NCBI GenBank assembly: GCA_964345555.1
Contig: CAYFRD010000001.1
Location: 13,237 to 77,236, forward strand
Direction of reading: 5' to 3'
Source: Peptoniphilus_E sp964345555
Lineage (GTDB): Bacteria; Bacillota; Clostridia; Tissierellales; Peptoniphilaceae
DNA: 64,000 bases
The notes under the pieces are model-generated. The model made no database searches and had not been told where the DNA came from. It worked only from the letters and a program-made list of their open reading frames with translations. Positions 8,837 to 17,606 of the stretch are shown here, in pieces. Within the stretch, counting starts at the first letter, position 1; the number at the start of each line of letters is the position of its first letter. Both the position numbers and the translations under genes were made by a program.

Positions 8837-9033
8837 TCAAATCAATTCTACATTTTGATTAAAATAAGCTATAACATAAATGGTTCCGTTTCCATAGCTA
8901 TCATAACCCAAATATCTCCAGCTTAATTTAGCCGTATGATCCCATTATAAATTGGAATAAAACCGAATTTTCCCATGCTTTTGACTATAGAAACATCAAT
9001 TCCTAAATATGTAAGAAAACCTTTTACTTGCAC
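8837..9033 (-). pseudogene. Gene remnant with one frameshift
   Basis: On the minus strand two reading frames join into one protein-like stretch. From 9033 the frame reads V-Q-V-K-G-F-L-T-Y-L-G-I-D-V and on to GKFGFIPIY. Near 8945 a one-base shift leads into WDHTAKLSWRYLGYDSYGNG and then TIYVIAYFNQN, ending at a TGA at 8837. Neither half has a start with a ribosome site. The aromatic-rich, Gly/Tyr-rich composition looks like the C-terminus of a real protein, but I cannot name a family. Confidence 0.35.
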
Positions 9034-9195
9034 TCTCTTTTTTTATTTTATAATAAAGTATAAATTTAATCAACCGAGCTGTTATTTTGTATATTGTTAT
9101 GAAAAGAACTTACTATCCCGTATGAGTTTTATCTGATGACTTTCTTGTTTGCAAAGGGTTTCATCAAGAATAAGCCCCAAATAACATTATAAAAA

Positions 9196-9221
9196 CGGAG
9201 TTCTTTATTTTAAAGACTCCG
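9196..9221 (-). terminator. Terminator of the BceAB-like operon
   Basis: The hairpin CGGAGT..CTTT / AAAGACTCCG (one bulged base) is followed by TTTTTATA on the minus strand, downstream of the permease. Confidence 0.7.
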
Positions 9222-9264
9222 CTTTATTTGTTAATTTCATATGTCTAATTATCTTTTCAATATT

Positions 9265-9936
9265 TTAATACACTGCCTGTTTTTTCGAGACAATTCTGTA
9301 ATAAGATCCTGATGTTAATTTATAGATGGCAATATAGATCAAGAAGTAAATAGCATACACTGCTATGAAGGATATTATCTTGTACTTGGTTTCAAAGAGT
9401 CCTATCATCGAAAGCATGAAACTTATGACTTTAAATGCCACTGCGATGTGAATGCCTGCTACTATGGGTGGAAGCAAAAATACGGTTTTAACTTGTGTGC
9501 TTATGCTTTGTTTGACTTCTCTTTCCGTCATGCCGGCATTTCTGTAGACGTCAAACCTGTAAATACCCTCATAACCCTCGGAGATCTGCTTGTAGTATAT
9601 CGAAAGTGCTGTTGCAAGTATGAATACTGCTCCTAAAAATATTCCTATGAAAAATATCGCTCCGTAAAGGGACATGAAAAATGCTTTTTCATTTTCTCTG
9701 TTTGTTAGTGAAAATCCTGCAACCCTGTTTTCCACTTTGAAATTTTCCATTTCTGTGGTTATCATGTCAACTCTTGAGTTGGATTTATCGCCCTTTATAT
9801 TGAAGGAATAAATACTTTCATCGCTTAGCAGCTTAGGATACTTGGATATTAATTTCTCCTGATCATCTACAAATACGGTCACCGTGTTCAAAACACCGAC
9901 TTCATTTATAGCTGATTTAAATTCGAAGTTCGTCAC
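9265..9936 (-). pseudogene. BceB-like ABC permease, C-terminal part after an in-frame stop
   Basis: This is the last 223 codons of a bacitracin/peptide-type permease. It holds the end of the large extracytoplasmic domain, then three membrane helices of the final FtsX-like module (FIGIFLGAVFILATALSIYY and two more), with the family-typical stretch RFDVYRNAGMTEREV between them. It lies in exactly the same frame as the upstream part (9940-11226). Only TAA-AAA-GTG separates them, so a single nonsense codon cuts a gene of about 651 codons, the usual BceB length. A GTG at 9936 with a weak AGGG upstream could allow some restart. Confidence 0.75.
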
Positions 9937-9939
9937 TTT

Positions 9940-11226
9940 TTACCCTACAGATATTTTATCCTCGGGTAAAATTATCTCTTCTATGGGTGTTTCTCCGCTA
10001 TAGAATGCTTCCGTGCTATTGTCCGCATATTCATCTCCCAGTACTCTTTTATCCATAAATACGATTATTGATTTATTGTAGTCGGTCCAGTTGTTGTAGT
10101 CGCTGAAGTTATAGGCTTTCGTCCCTTCAACGGTGGCAAATCCCCTGGAAAAATCTTCTTTGAATTCTTTTTCCTTTTGTAAATTGTCTTGTGCTAAAAG
10201 TTTATCTATCTGTGCGTATATATTATTTTTATCGGCGAATTTATTGTCGGTCTTCATATTTATCTGTCTGGGGAAAATATCGCTTATCATTTGGTCGGCA
10301 GTGAAGTACAGAGCCGCCGCTGATGATAAAAGCACAAGTGTGGCACAACTCATAATACAAATCGTCGCAAGTCCTCCGGCGTTTTGCTTTATTCTGTGTT
10401 TAAGTCCCGATATTGCCACAAAGTTATCAGCCTTGTAATAAATTTTTGAATTTTTCTTTAAAACATCTAAAACAACAGAGGTTACAGCATTAAATCCAAA
10501 ATTGGTTCCCACTATTACAAAGGTAGCTGCAAGGAAAAAATTTGGTATAGAGTTAATTGGTGATTTCGATGTAAGCGCAATATAGTATCCTGCTCCTATG
10601 AACAATACAGAAAGAACCGCCTTTATCCAAAGTGGAATTATGCCTTTGTCCATCTTTTTCGACTTTGTGAACAATTCAAGGACATTAGTCCTTCGCACTT
10701 CTATTATTCTTAAAATTATAATCAATACATCTATGACAATAAATACACCTAAAGTTATAAAGTAGCTTTCAAAATTCGGCAGGAATTTCTCCAATCCTTG
10801 AAATTTCATCGCCTTCAAAAACAGATCTTCAAACAATCTGTAAAACAGAGATGAAGATATAAGTCCTGCAATGATCGACCCGATTCCCACTATTAAAAAT
10901 TCAATTATCAGTATTTTTGATATTTGTGATTTTTCCAGTCCCAATATATTATACAGTCCGAATTCCGACCTTCTTCTATTCATTATGAAGTTATTTGCAT
11001 ATATCAAAAATCCCAGAGAAAATACCGACAAAATTAACATACCAAGGAATAAAAGTGATTTTACATGATCCATTCCCTCGTAACCGTCAATGGATTTATT
11101 GAAGAGAATATTCAAGCACAGCCCATGTATCATTACCAATATAGAATTCAAAATTATAAAGGGCAGATACACCTCTTTGTTCTTGGTTATTCCCTTTGTA
11201 GTTAAGTTTAAATATAGGTTTTTCAT
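9940..11226 (-). pseudogene. BceB-like ABC permease, N-terminal part ending at a premature TAA
   Basis: The first 428 codons of a BceB-type FtsX-domain permease, which in complete form senses and detoxifies cell-wall-active peptides together with BceA and signals to BceS. Seven membrane helices are visible, with NFIMNRRRSEFGLYNILGL as the family-typical first coupling segment, followed by part of the extracytoplasmic sensor domain. It ends at a TAA (9940-9942) in the middle of that domain. The start ATG directly abuts the stop of the ATPase gene. Without the C-terminal helices the transporter is expected to be inactive unless the stop is read through or is a sequence error. Confidence 0.8.
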
Positions 11227-11979
11227 TTACTCACCGCCGATTTGTGTGAGTGAATTGGCGATTTCTTCATACATCTGTCTACCGCTTCTGTCGCCCTTGT
11301 AGAGTTGGTGAAATATTTTGCCGTCCTTTATGAACAAAATCCTCGAAGCGTAGGATGCCGCCTTTATTGAATGGGTGACCATGAGTATAGTTTGTCCGCT
11401 CTCATTTATATTCAAAAAATATTCAAGCAAGTTGTCGGCGGATTTTGAGTCCAACGCTCCTGTCGGTTCGTCTGCAAATATTATCTTAGGATCTGTTATC
11501 AAGGCCCTTGCGACAGCGACTCTCTGTTTTTCTCCGCCGGAGAGCTCATAGGGATACTTGTTTATTAGTGATTCAATGCCCAATTTTCCCAAAACACGCA
11601 TGAGTTTGGGCTTCATGTCTTTTATTGATTCCTGTCGCAATACAAGAGGCAATAGCACATTGTCTTTTACATTAAAAGTATCTAAAAGATTGTAATCCTG
11701 AAATACATATCCTAAATTATCTCTTCTGAATTTTGTTCTGTCGCTGTCGGGTATGCTGCTTAAGTCCACATTTTTTAAATGGATTTTCCCTTCTGTGGGT
11801 TTGTCCAACAGTGCCAATATATTGAGCAATGTGGTCTTTCCGCTGCCGGATTCTCCCATTATGGCTACGAATTCTCCCTCTTCCACGTTGAAATTTATAT
11901 TTCGCAGCGCTTCCACTTTTTTATCTGAAAATTTTCGTCCGTATATTTTTTTGAGTCCTGTAACTTCAAATAATGACAT
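11227..11979 (-). CDS. BceA-like ABC transporter ATP-binding protein
   Basis: A 250-residue cytoplasmic ATPase of the MacB/BceA branch. Walker A is GESGSGKTT (42-50), the Q-loop lies in YVFQDYNLLDTFNV, the signature is LSGGEKQR, Walker B is IIFADEPTGALD, and the H-loop is MVTHS. DYNLLDTFNVKDNVLLPL is characteristic of the peptide-detoxification subfamily. AAGGAGTGATAAT precedes the ATG. It is cotranscribed with the split permease, and the upstream two-component genes end at their own terminator. Confidence 0.92.
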   Translation of the reverse strand: MSLFEVTGLKKIYGRKFSDKKVEALRNINFNVEEGEFVAIMGESGSGKTTLLNILALLDKPTEGKIHLKNVDLSSIPDSDRTKFRRDNLGYVFQDYNLLDTFNVKDNVLLPLVLRQESIKDMKPKLMRVLGKLGIESLINKYPYELSGGEKQRVAVARALITDPKIIFADEPTGALDSKSADNLLEYFLNINESGQTILMVTHSIKAASYASRILFIKDGKIFHQLYKGDRSGRQMYEEIANSLTQIGGE

Positions 11980-12012
11980 ATTATCACTCCTTGAAATTAT
12001 TATATAAAAAAA

Positions 12013-12050
12013 GGAGAAAACTCTCCCTAATTAAAAGTTACATTTTCTCC
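12013..12050 (-). terminator. Terminator between the two-component genes and bceAB
   Basis: GGAGAAAA / TTTTCTCC arms are followed by seven T on the minus strand, directly after the histidine kinase stop. The transporter genes thus need their own promoter, the usual target of BceR. Confidence 0.8.
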
Positions 12051-12062
12051 TCTGAACTTACA

Positions 12063-13037
12063 TTATTGTAAGGTGCTCTTGTCAAATATGAGTTTAACTG
12101 TTGTGCCTTCTCCCACACTTGAGTCCACTTCCAATTTTATGTTCAAACTATCTGCAACGGATTTCACAAGGCTGAGCCCCATTCCTGTGGATTTAGTGTA
12201 AATTCTGCCGTTATATCCCGTAAATCCCGGTTCGAAAATCCTTGGCAAGTCCGATTTTTCTATCCCTATGCCCGAATCCTTTATGAATATGCAGCCATCT
12301 CCCGACAAAATATTTATCTCTCCGCTCTTGGTGTATTTAAGAGAATTTGATATCAACTGCGAAATTATGAACTCCAGCCACTTGGAATCGGAAATCACAA
12401 CCATTTCTTTAAAATCGGCATTTATTTTTATTTTGTTTTTTATGAACAAATCAGCGTACTTTCTCACAGAAGCTTTCACTACATTCTCAACTCTCACCTT
12501 TGAAAAACTGTAGTCCGTCACCGGTGAATTGTGTCTGTAGTAAGCCAATATCATATTTACATAATCTTCTATCTTCAGAACTTCAATTTTTAAATCCATC
12601 CCATCACGCTCTTCCAACAGCAAATTCAGAGCTGCTATAGGCGTCTTTATCTGATGTGCCCACAAAGTGTAGAATTTATTCACTTCTTCCAATCTTATCT
12701 TGTCCTCCGAGATTAAATTCTTACTTTGCATTTTATAGGCTTCTATTCCTTCAAGAAGCAATTTAGACATAGGATCCGAAATTTCAATATCTGTACTTAC
12801 TTCATCACCCTCTAAAAATCGAATTAAATTCAAGTACTTGGATTTATACCTTCTGTAAAAGTACAAACTGCACAGAAATAAAATCACAAAGGAAATCAAA
12901 ACCGCATACAAAATCGAAAAAACTTCGATACTTCTGCTGTATAGCACCAGTGTAAAGACAGCTGCAATCAAAACCACTGCCGTTAAATATGAAAATCTTG
13001 ACTTTATATAATATAAATAACTAATCCGTCTCAACAT
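12063..13037 (-). CDS. BceS-like intramembrane-sensing histidine kinase
   Basis: A 324-residue kinase with two closely spaced membrane helices (about 19-33 and 41-61) and almost no outside loop. This is the layout of kinases that sense through a partner BceB transporter. The phospho-acceptor His128 is in WAHQIKTPIAA. The ATPase domain has the N-box SNSLKYT, the G1 box DSGIGI and FEPGFTGYNGR. The ATG at 13037 is chosen over a longer frame because GGGAGTGGG precedes it and it overlaps the response regulator stop by 17 bases. Loss of the intact BceB downstream would leave this kinase without its sensor. Confidence 0.88.
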   Translation of the reverse strand: MLRRISYLYYIKSRFSYLTAVVLIAAVFTLVLYSRSIEVFSILYAVLISFVILFLCSLYFYRRYKSKYLNLIRFLEGDEVSTDIEISDPMSKLLLEGIEAYKMQSKNLISEDKIRLEEVNKFYTLWAHQIKTPIAALNLLLEERDGMDLKIEVLKIEDYVNMILAYYRHNSPVTDYSFSKVRVENVVKASVRKYADLFIKNKIKINADFKEMVVISDSKWLEFIISQLISNSLKYTKSGEINILSGDGCIFIKDSGIGIEKSDLPRIFEPGFTGYNGRIYTKSTGMGLSLVKSVADSLNIKLEVDSSVGEGTTVKLIFDKSTLQ

Positions 13038-13698
13038 AGTATCCCACTCCCACCTTAGTGTGTATGATGTTATCAAGACCCAAGGATTTTAGCTTTGCTC
13101 GCAATCGTGAAACATTCACCGTCAAAGTATTGTCATCTATGTACTCATCGGATTGCCAAAGGCGCACCATTATTTTCTCTCTTGAAATCACCTGTCCCCT
13201 GTTCACAAGGATTATCTCCAATATTTTAAATTCATTTTTAGTTAGCACTTCTCTCTTGTCCATGTGCGAAATAGTCATCTCGGATAAATTGAGTTCCAAT
13301 TCCCTATATAATATTTTTTCAGGCTTGGAAACAAAGTCATAACTTCTTCTGAAAAGCGCCTTTATCTTGGCAAGAAGCACTTCCATATCGAAGGGCTTGG
13401 TGATGTAGTCATCAGCACCCATGTCCATTGCCATGACGGCGTTTAAATTTTCCGAAGCCGAGGACAAAAATACTATGGGCACATTGGAAACTTTACGTAT
13501 TTCTCTGCACCAGTAATATCCGTTATAAAATGGCAATGTCACATCCATAATGACGAGATTGGGTGCAAACTCTTCAAAATCTTCCATGACTTTATCGAAA
13601 TTCTCCACTCGCTTTACATCATAACCCCAATTTATTAAATTTTTTTCAATTAGCTTTGCGATAATATCATCATCTTCAACTATGATTATTTTATTCAT
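13021..13698 (-). CDS. OmpR-family response regulator (BceR-like)
   Basis: A 225-residue regulator. The receiver domain has the acidic pocket EDDD near 8-11, phospho-acceptor Asp52 (VIMDVTLP), and the conserved Lys in DDYITKPFD. A winged-helix DNA-binding domain follows (about 125-223), with LTKNEFKILEIIL and DNTLTVNVSRLRAKL. It is cotranscribed with the kinase and placed next to a BceAB transporter, so it probably activates that transporter in response to cell-wall antibiotics. Confidence 0.9.
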   Translation of the reverse strand: MNKIIIVEDDDIIAKLIEKNLINWGYDVKRVENFDKVMEDFEEFAPNLVIMDVTLPFYNGYYWCREIRKVSNVPIVFLSSASENLNAVMAMDMGADDYITKPFDMEVLLAKIKALFRRSYDFVSKPEKILYRELELNLSEMTISHMDKREVLTKNEFKILEIILVNRGQVISREKIMVRLWQSDEYIDDNTLTVNVSRLRAKLKSLGLDNIIHTKVGVGYYVETD

Positions 13699-13854
13699 AT
13701 CAAACCTCTATTATGCAGCAACTTAGATATAAAATATCGCCTTACTACAATAATAACCAATAGAGTATTTTACTTCAATTTATTTTTAAACTGTGCAATA
13801 CAAAAATCATACTCCGCCCCATCTCAGTTTTTCCCATATATCCAATAACAAAAA

Positions 13855-13880
13855 GTAGGGGGCGATGCTCTCATCGTCCC
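13855..13880. repeat. GC-rich palindrome, dispersed-repeat type
   Basis: TAGGGGGCGATG / CATCGTCCC forms an imperfect hairpin that is much more GC-rich than its surroundings. It shares the TAGGG-start-plus-GC-stem form with the palindrome at 20471-20501. Confidence 0.35.
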
Positions 13881-13903
13881 GAATAATCTTCGAAATATAA
13901 AAA

Positions 13904-13926
13904 GACTTCGGCGAATTTCCGAAGTC
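13904..13926 (-). terminator. Terminator of the L,D-transpeptidase gene
   Basis: GACTTCGG / CCGAAGTC is followed by TTTTTATA on the minus strand. It begins 7 bases past the coding region. T-rich sequence on the other side may make it bidirectional. Confidence 0.75.
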
Positions 13927-13932
13927 CTATTT

Positions 13933-14721
13933 TTAAAATATCAATAATTCTTCTGTTTTGTATTCTTCTTGCGGTGTTGCAGGTGCTATGGGTTCTACAG
14001 GCTGCACAGGTTGTTCCGGTGTTTTTACCTCTTCATAAACTCTCTGTTTAACTCCCCAACTTTCCAGTTCTGCATCTGTACCTATCCACACGGGCATGCC
14101 CACTCTTGCTCTGGGGAATATAAATGTTTCAATGTCATAGTTGAACATTCTTATACATCCGTTTGATGAAAAAGTGCCTATTTCTCGCGGCTTGATTGTG
14201 CCGTGAATTCCATATCCCGATTGTCCGGGAATACTTAGTCCCATCCATCTTTCTCCCAGCGGGTTTTTAGGATCGTCCGCCTTTACGGGTGTGTATTTTC
14301 CTCCCATTCCTCCCCATGCGGGATTGACGTGTTTATTTGCTATCTTCGCCTTTGCAGAAGGCGTGGGTGTAGCTGTGGTTCCCAGACATACAGGGAATTT
14401 ATACATGGGATCTGTTCCCTTGTAATAAGTCAAAGTCTTCCTGGTTTTGTTGACCACTATCCACTCTCCCGATGTTGGTGCTGAGGTTATCTCGTCTTTT
14501 ACGACCATATTGGGTCCGTATAGGACTTTATTGGTGAGGTCGTTCAGTCCTCCTGTCACCACCAAATTTGAAAGGGCTTGAAATCTTTTGATCTCGGCAA
14601 TTCTTTCAGCGCCTTTTTTATCCATAAAATTGTTCGGTCTTACATAATTTGCAAACACATCGCTGGGCAAAATCACTAAGACCAGGAATAGTACTGCAGC
14701 TAACATATTTCTTCTCTTCAT
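13933..14721 (-). CDS. L,D-transpeptidase (YkuD domain), exported
   Basis: This enzyme makes 3-3 peptide cross-links in peptidoglycan or anchors proteins to it. The 262 residues start with a signal peptide (MKRRNMLAAVLFLVLVILPS, likely cleavage after DVFA). A YkuD domain follows at about 85-205, with His173 (GIHGT) and the catalytic Cys189 in SSNGCIRM. The C-terminal tail is rich in Pro, Val and Glu (EQPVQPVEPIAP), perhaps spanning the wall. GGAGTGAAAAG precedes the ATG. It is transcribed alone. Confidence 0.9.
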   Translation of the reverse strand: MKRRNMLAAVLFLVLVILPSDVFANYVRPNNFMDKKGAERIAEIKRFQALSNLVVTGGLNDLTNKVLYGPNMVVKDEITSAPTSGEWIVVNKTRKTLTYYKGTDPMYKFPVCLGTTATPTPSAKAKIANKHVNPAWGGMGGKYTPVKADDPKNPLGERWMGLSIPGQSGYGIHGTIKPREIGTFSSNGCIRMFNYDIETFIFPRARVGMPVWIGTDAELESWGVKQRVYEEVKTPEQPVQPVEPIAPATPQEEYKTEELLIF

Positions 14722-14781
14722 CTTTTCACTCCATTTGCATTTATAGCATATATTTTATACCATATATGTCAATTTTCAAAG

Positions 14782-17598
14782 TCATAAAAGTATTTCTTTT
14801 AAAAATTTACCCGTATAGGATTTTTCCACCTTTGCAATGTCCTCGGGTCTGCCTGTGGCGACGATCTCTCCTCCACGGTCTCCTCCTTCGGGTCCTAAGT
14901 CAATTATATGATCTGCGACTTTTATCACGTCCAAGTTGTGTTCTATGACTACCACTGTATTGCCTCTGTCCACTAATTCCTCAAGCACAAGCAATAATTT
15001 TCTTATATCTTCTGTGTGAAGTCCCGTCGTCGGCTCGTCAAGGATGTACATGGTCTTCCCTGTAGGTCTTTTAGACAGCTCCGTGGCGAGTTTTATCCTC
15101 TGTGCCTCTCCTCCTGAAAGTTGTGTGGAGGGTTGCCCCAGTTTAATGTAAGAAAGTCCCACATCTTTTAGTGTTTGAAGTTTTCTAACAACTCTTTCAT
15201 GATTCTCAAAGTACTCAAGTGCTTCGTCCACAGTCATGTCCAAGACATCGGATATGTTTTTGTCCTTGTACTTTACGCTTAATGTTTCTCTGTTATATCT
15301 CTTTCCCTTGCAGACTTCGCAGGGTACATAGACATCAGGCAAAAAATGCATTTCCACCTTAATTATTCCGTCGCCTTTGCAGGATTCGCATCTTCCTCCC
15401 TTGACATTAAATGAGAACCTGCCCTTTTTATATCCTCGCATCTTGGATTCATTGGTCATTGCAAATATATCCCTTATCATGTCGAATACCCCCGTGTAGG
15501 TTGCGGGATTCGATCTGGGTGTTCTGCCTATGGGCGATTGATCTATTTCCACTATTTTGTCTATGTGTTCCATGCCCAGTATTTTGTCATGCTTGCCCGG
15601 TTTAATTCTCGAACCGTTTATTTTTTGAGCAAGGGATTTATAGAGTATTTCATTTATCAGAGATGATTTTCCTCCCCCGGACACTCCCGTCACTGCTACG
15701 AATTGTCCCAGGGGAATTTCCACATTCACATTCTTCAAATTGTTTTCCCTTGCTCCGACTATCTTTATGCTTTCTCCTGTATAAGGGCGTCTTTTGTCAG
15801 GAAGTTCTATCTGTTTCTTCTTTGAGAGATAGGCTCCTGTTATGGAGTCTTCACAGTTCATTATGTCCTGAACGGTTCCCTGTGCAACCACTTTTCCTCC
15901 TCCCGTGCCGGCAAGAGGTCCTATATCCACTATTTCATCTGCGGCAAGCATTGTTTCCTCGTCGTGTTCTACCACTATCAGAGTGTTCCCTATATTTGTC
16001 AAATCTCTCAAGGTCTTCAACAACATGGCATTGTCCCTTTGGTGTAGTCCTATGCTGGGCTCATCAAGTACATAAATCACTCCCACAAGTTGAGATCCAA
16101 TCTGAGTCGCAAGCCTTATCCTTTGTGCTTCTCCTCCCGAAAGAGTACCGCTCATTCTCGAAAGGGACAAGTAATCCAGTCCGACGTTTTTTAAAAATTG
16201 CAACCTTGATTTTATTTCCTTTAAAATTTCTTCGGCAATTATTTTTTCTTTGTCCGTAAGTTTTAAACTGTCAAAAAATTCCAATTCCTTTACAACGGGT
16301 AGTTCCGTCAATTCAAATATATTCAGCCCTCCAACTCTCACTGCGAGGGAAGACTCCTTGAGCCTCGCTCCGTGACACTTGGGGCAGGGTTCATTATTCA
16401 TAAATTCTTCAATTTTTCCTACAATGTAGTCGGAGGTTGTCTCTAAATATCTTCTTTTTAAGTTATTTATTATACCTTCGAATTTTCCTTCATAGGTCTT
16501 TGTGCCTGTAAAATGCGAATCAAACACGAATTTTATATCTCTTTCCGTTCCATAGAGAAGAGCTTTCATCAACTCTTGCGGTGCATTTTTTATAGGTTCA
16601 TCTGGACTGAAACCGTAGGTCTTGGCAACTTGTTTTATCATTTCAAAATAATAAGTTCCCTGCGCTGTGGAATAGCATGCTACTGCTCCCTCATTTATGG
16701 ACAAATCTTTGTTGGGAATTACCAAGTCGGGATCCACTTCCTTGGAAAAACCCAGTCCGTTGCACTGATCACAGGCTCCTATGGGTGTGTTGAATGAAAA
16801 GGATCTAGGTGTGATTTCTTCCACTATTATTCCGCAGTCTGGGCACGCCAATTTAGAAGAGAAAGTTAGCATCTCCGAACCTATTACATCAACATTTACC
16901 ATTCCGTCAGATTCGTTTAGAGCAAGTTCCAAAGAGTCGGCAAGTCTTGAGTCTATTCCTCCCTTCACAATAAGTCTGTCCACCACTATTGATATATCGT
17001 GGACCTTGTTCTTTTCCAGTTCTATATCTTCCTCTATCATGCACATTTCTCCGTCCACCAATACTCTTATATACCCCTCTCGCTTTATCCTCTCGAGAGT
17101 TCTCTTGTGTTCGCCCTTTCTCCTTCTCACCACAGGAGCTAGGATCTGTATTCTGCTACCCTCCGGCAACTGCATAATATCATCAACCATCTGGTCAATG
17201 CTGTAGGAACTTATCTCCTTGCCGCAGGAGGGGCAGTAGGGGTGACCTACTCTTGCGTATAAAAGTCTGAAATAATCATAAATTTCTGTCACTGTTCCCA
17301 CTGTGGAGCGAGGGTTTTTCGATGTGGTTTTTTGATCTATGGAGATGGAGGGACTCATTCCGGAAATGTAGCTGACATCGGGCTTGTCCATCTGTCCTAA
17401 AAATTGTCTTGCATAGGAAGACAACGACTCCACATATCTTCTCTGGCCTTCAGCGTAAATCGTGTCGAAAGCAAGGGAAGACTTCCCTGAACCGGAAAGT
17501 CCCGTAAATACTATAAATTTATTTCTCGGCAAAGTTATGTCCACATTTTTTAAATTGTGGACTCTTGCTCCTTTAATAACTATTTTATCCTTTGACAA
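14782..17598 (-). CDS. uvrA: Excinuclease ABC subunit A
   Basis: UvrA recognises DNA damage in nucleotide excision repair and loads UvrB. At 938 residues it is full length. The first ATPase half has Walker A GLSGSGKSS, a zinc module CPDCGIIVEEITPRS, and signature LSGGEAQRIRLA. The second has GVSGGGKSS, CESCKGDGIIKVEMHFLPD, CEVCKGKRYN and LSGGEAQRIKLA. The UvrB-binding and insertion domains are present. It starts at a TTG at 17598 with AGGTGATTA upstream, only 8 bases after the uvrB stop, so uvrB and uvrA form one operon. Confidence 0.97.
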   Translation of the reverse strand: MSKDKIVIKGARVHNLKNVDITLPRNKFIVFTGLSGSGKSSLAFDTIYAEGQRRYVESLSSYARQFLGQMDKPDVSYISGMSPSISIDQKTTSKNPRSTVGTVTEIYDYFRLLYARVGHPYCPSCGKEISSYSIDQMVDDIMQLPEGSRIQILAPVVRRRKGEHKRTLERIKREGYIRVLVDGEMCMIEEDIELEKNKVHDISIVVDRLIVKGGIDSRLADSLELALNESDGMVNVDVIGSEMLTFSSKLACPDCGIIVEEITPRSFSFNTPIGACDQCNGLGFSKEVDPDLVIPNKDLSINEGAVACYSTAQGTYYFEMIKQVAKTYGFSPDEPIKNAPQELMKALLYGTERDIKFVFDSHFTGTKTYEGKFEGIINNLKRRYLETTSDYIVGKIEEFMNNEPCPKCHGARLKESSLAVRVGGLNIFELTELPVVKELEFFDSLKLTDKEKIIAEEILKEIKSRLQFLKNVGLDYLSLSRMSGTLSGGEAQRIRLATQIGSQLVGVIYVLDEPSIGLHQRDNAMLLKTLRDLTNIGNTLIVVEHDEETMLAADEIVDIGPLAGTGGGKVVAQGTVQDIMNCEDSITGAYLSKKKQIELPDKRRPYTGESIKIVGARENNLKNVNVEIPLGQFVAVTGVSGGGKSSLINEILYKSLAQKINGSRIKPGKHDKILGMEHIDKIVEIDQSPIGRTPRSNPATYTGVFDMIRDIFAMTNESKMRGYKKGRFSFNVKGGRCESCKGDGIIKVEMHFLPDVYVPCEVCKGKRYNRETLSVKYKDKNISDVLDMTVDEALEYFENHERVVRKLQTLKDVGLSYIKLGQPSTQLSGGEAQRIKLATELSKRPTGKTMYILDEPTTGLHTEDIRKLLLVLEELVDRGNTVVVIEHNLDVIKVADHIIDLGPEGGDRGGEIVATGRPEDIAKVEKSYTGKFLKEILL

Positions 17599-17606
17599 AT
17601 AATCAC

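Larger units (their letters stand above)
8787..9264. other. Non-coding gap holding a remnant and a terminator
   Basis: The gap contains the promoter region of the lipoprotein gene, the frameshifted remnant (8837-9033) and the terminator of the ABC permease (9196-9221). I see nothing else in 9034-9190. Confidence 0.45.

Noticed and set aside
9940..9942. Recoding of the in-frame stops (here and the TAG at 47428) as selenocysteine or pyrrolysine
   Set aside because: Selenocysteine uses TGA, not TAA or TAG. Nothing pyrrolysine-like surrounds the TAG, and neither position is a catalytic site. Many genes here end normally with TAA and TAG.
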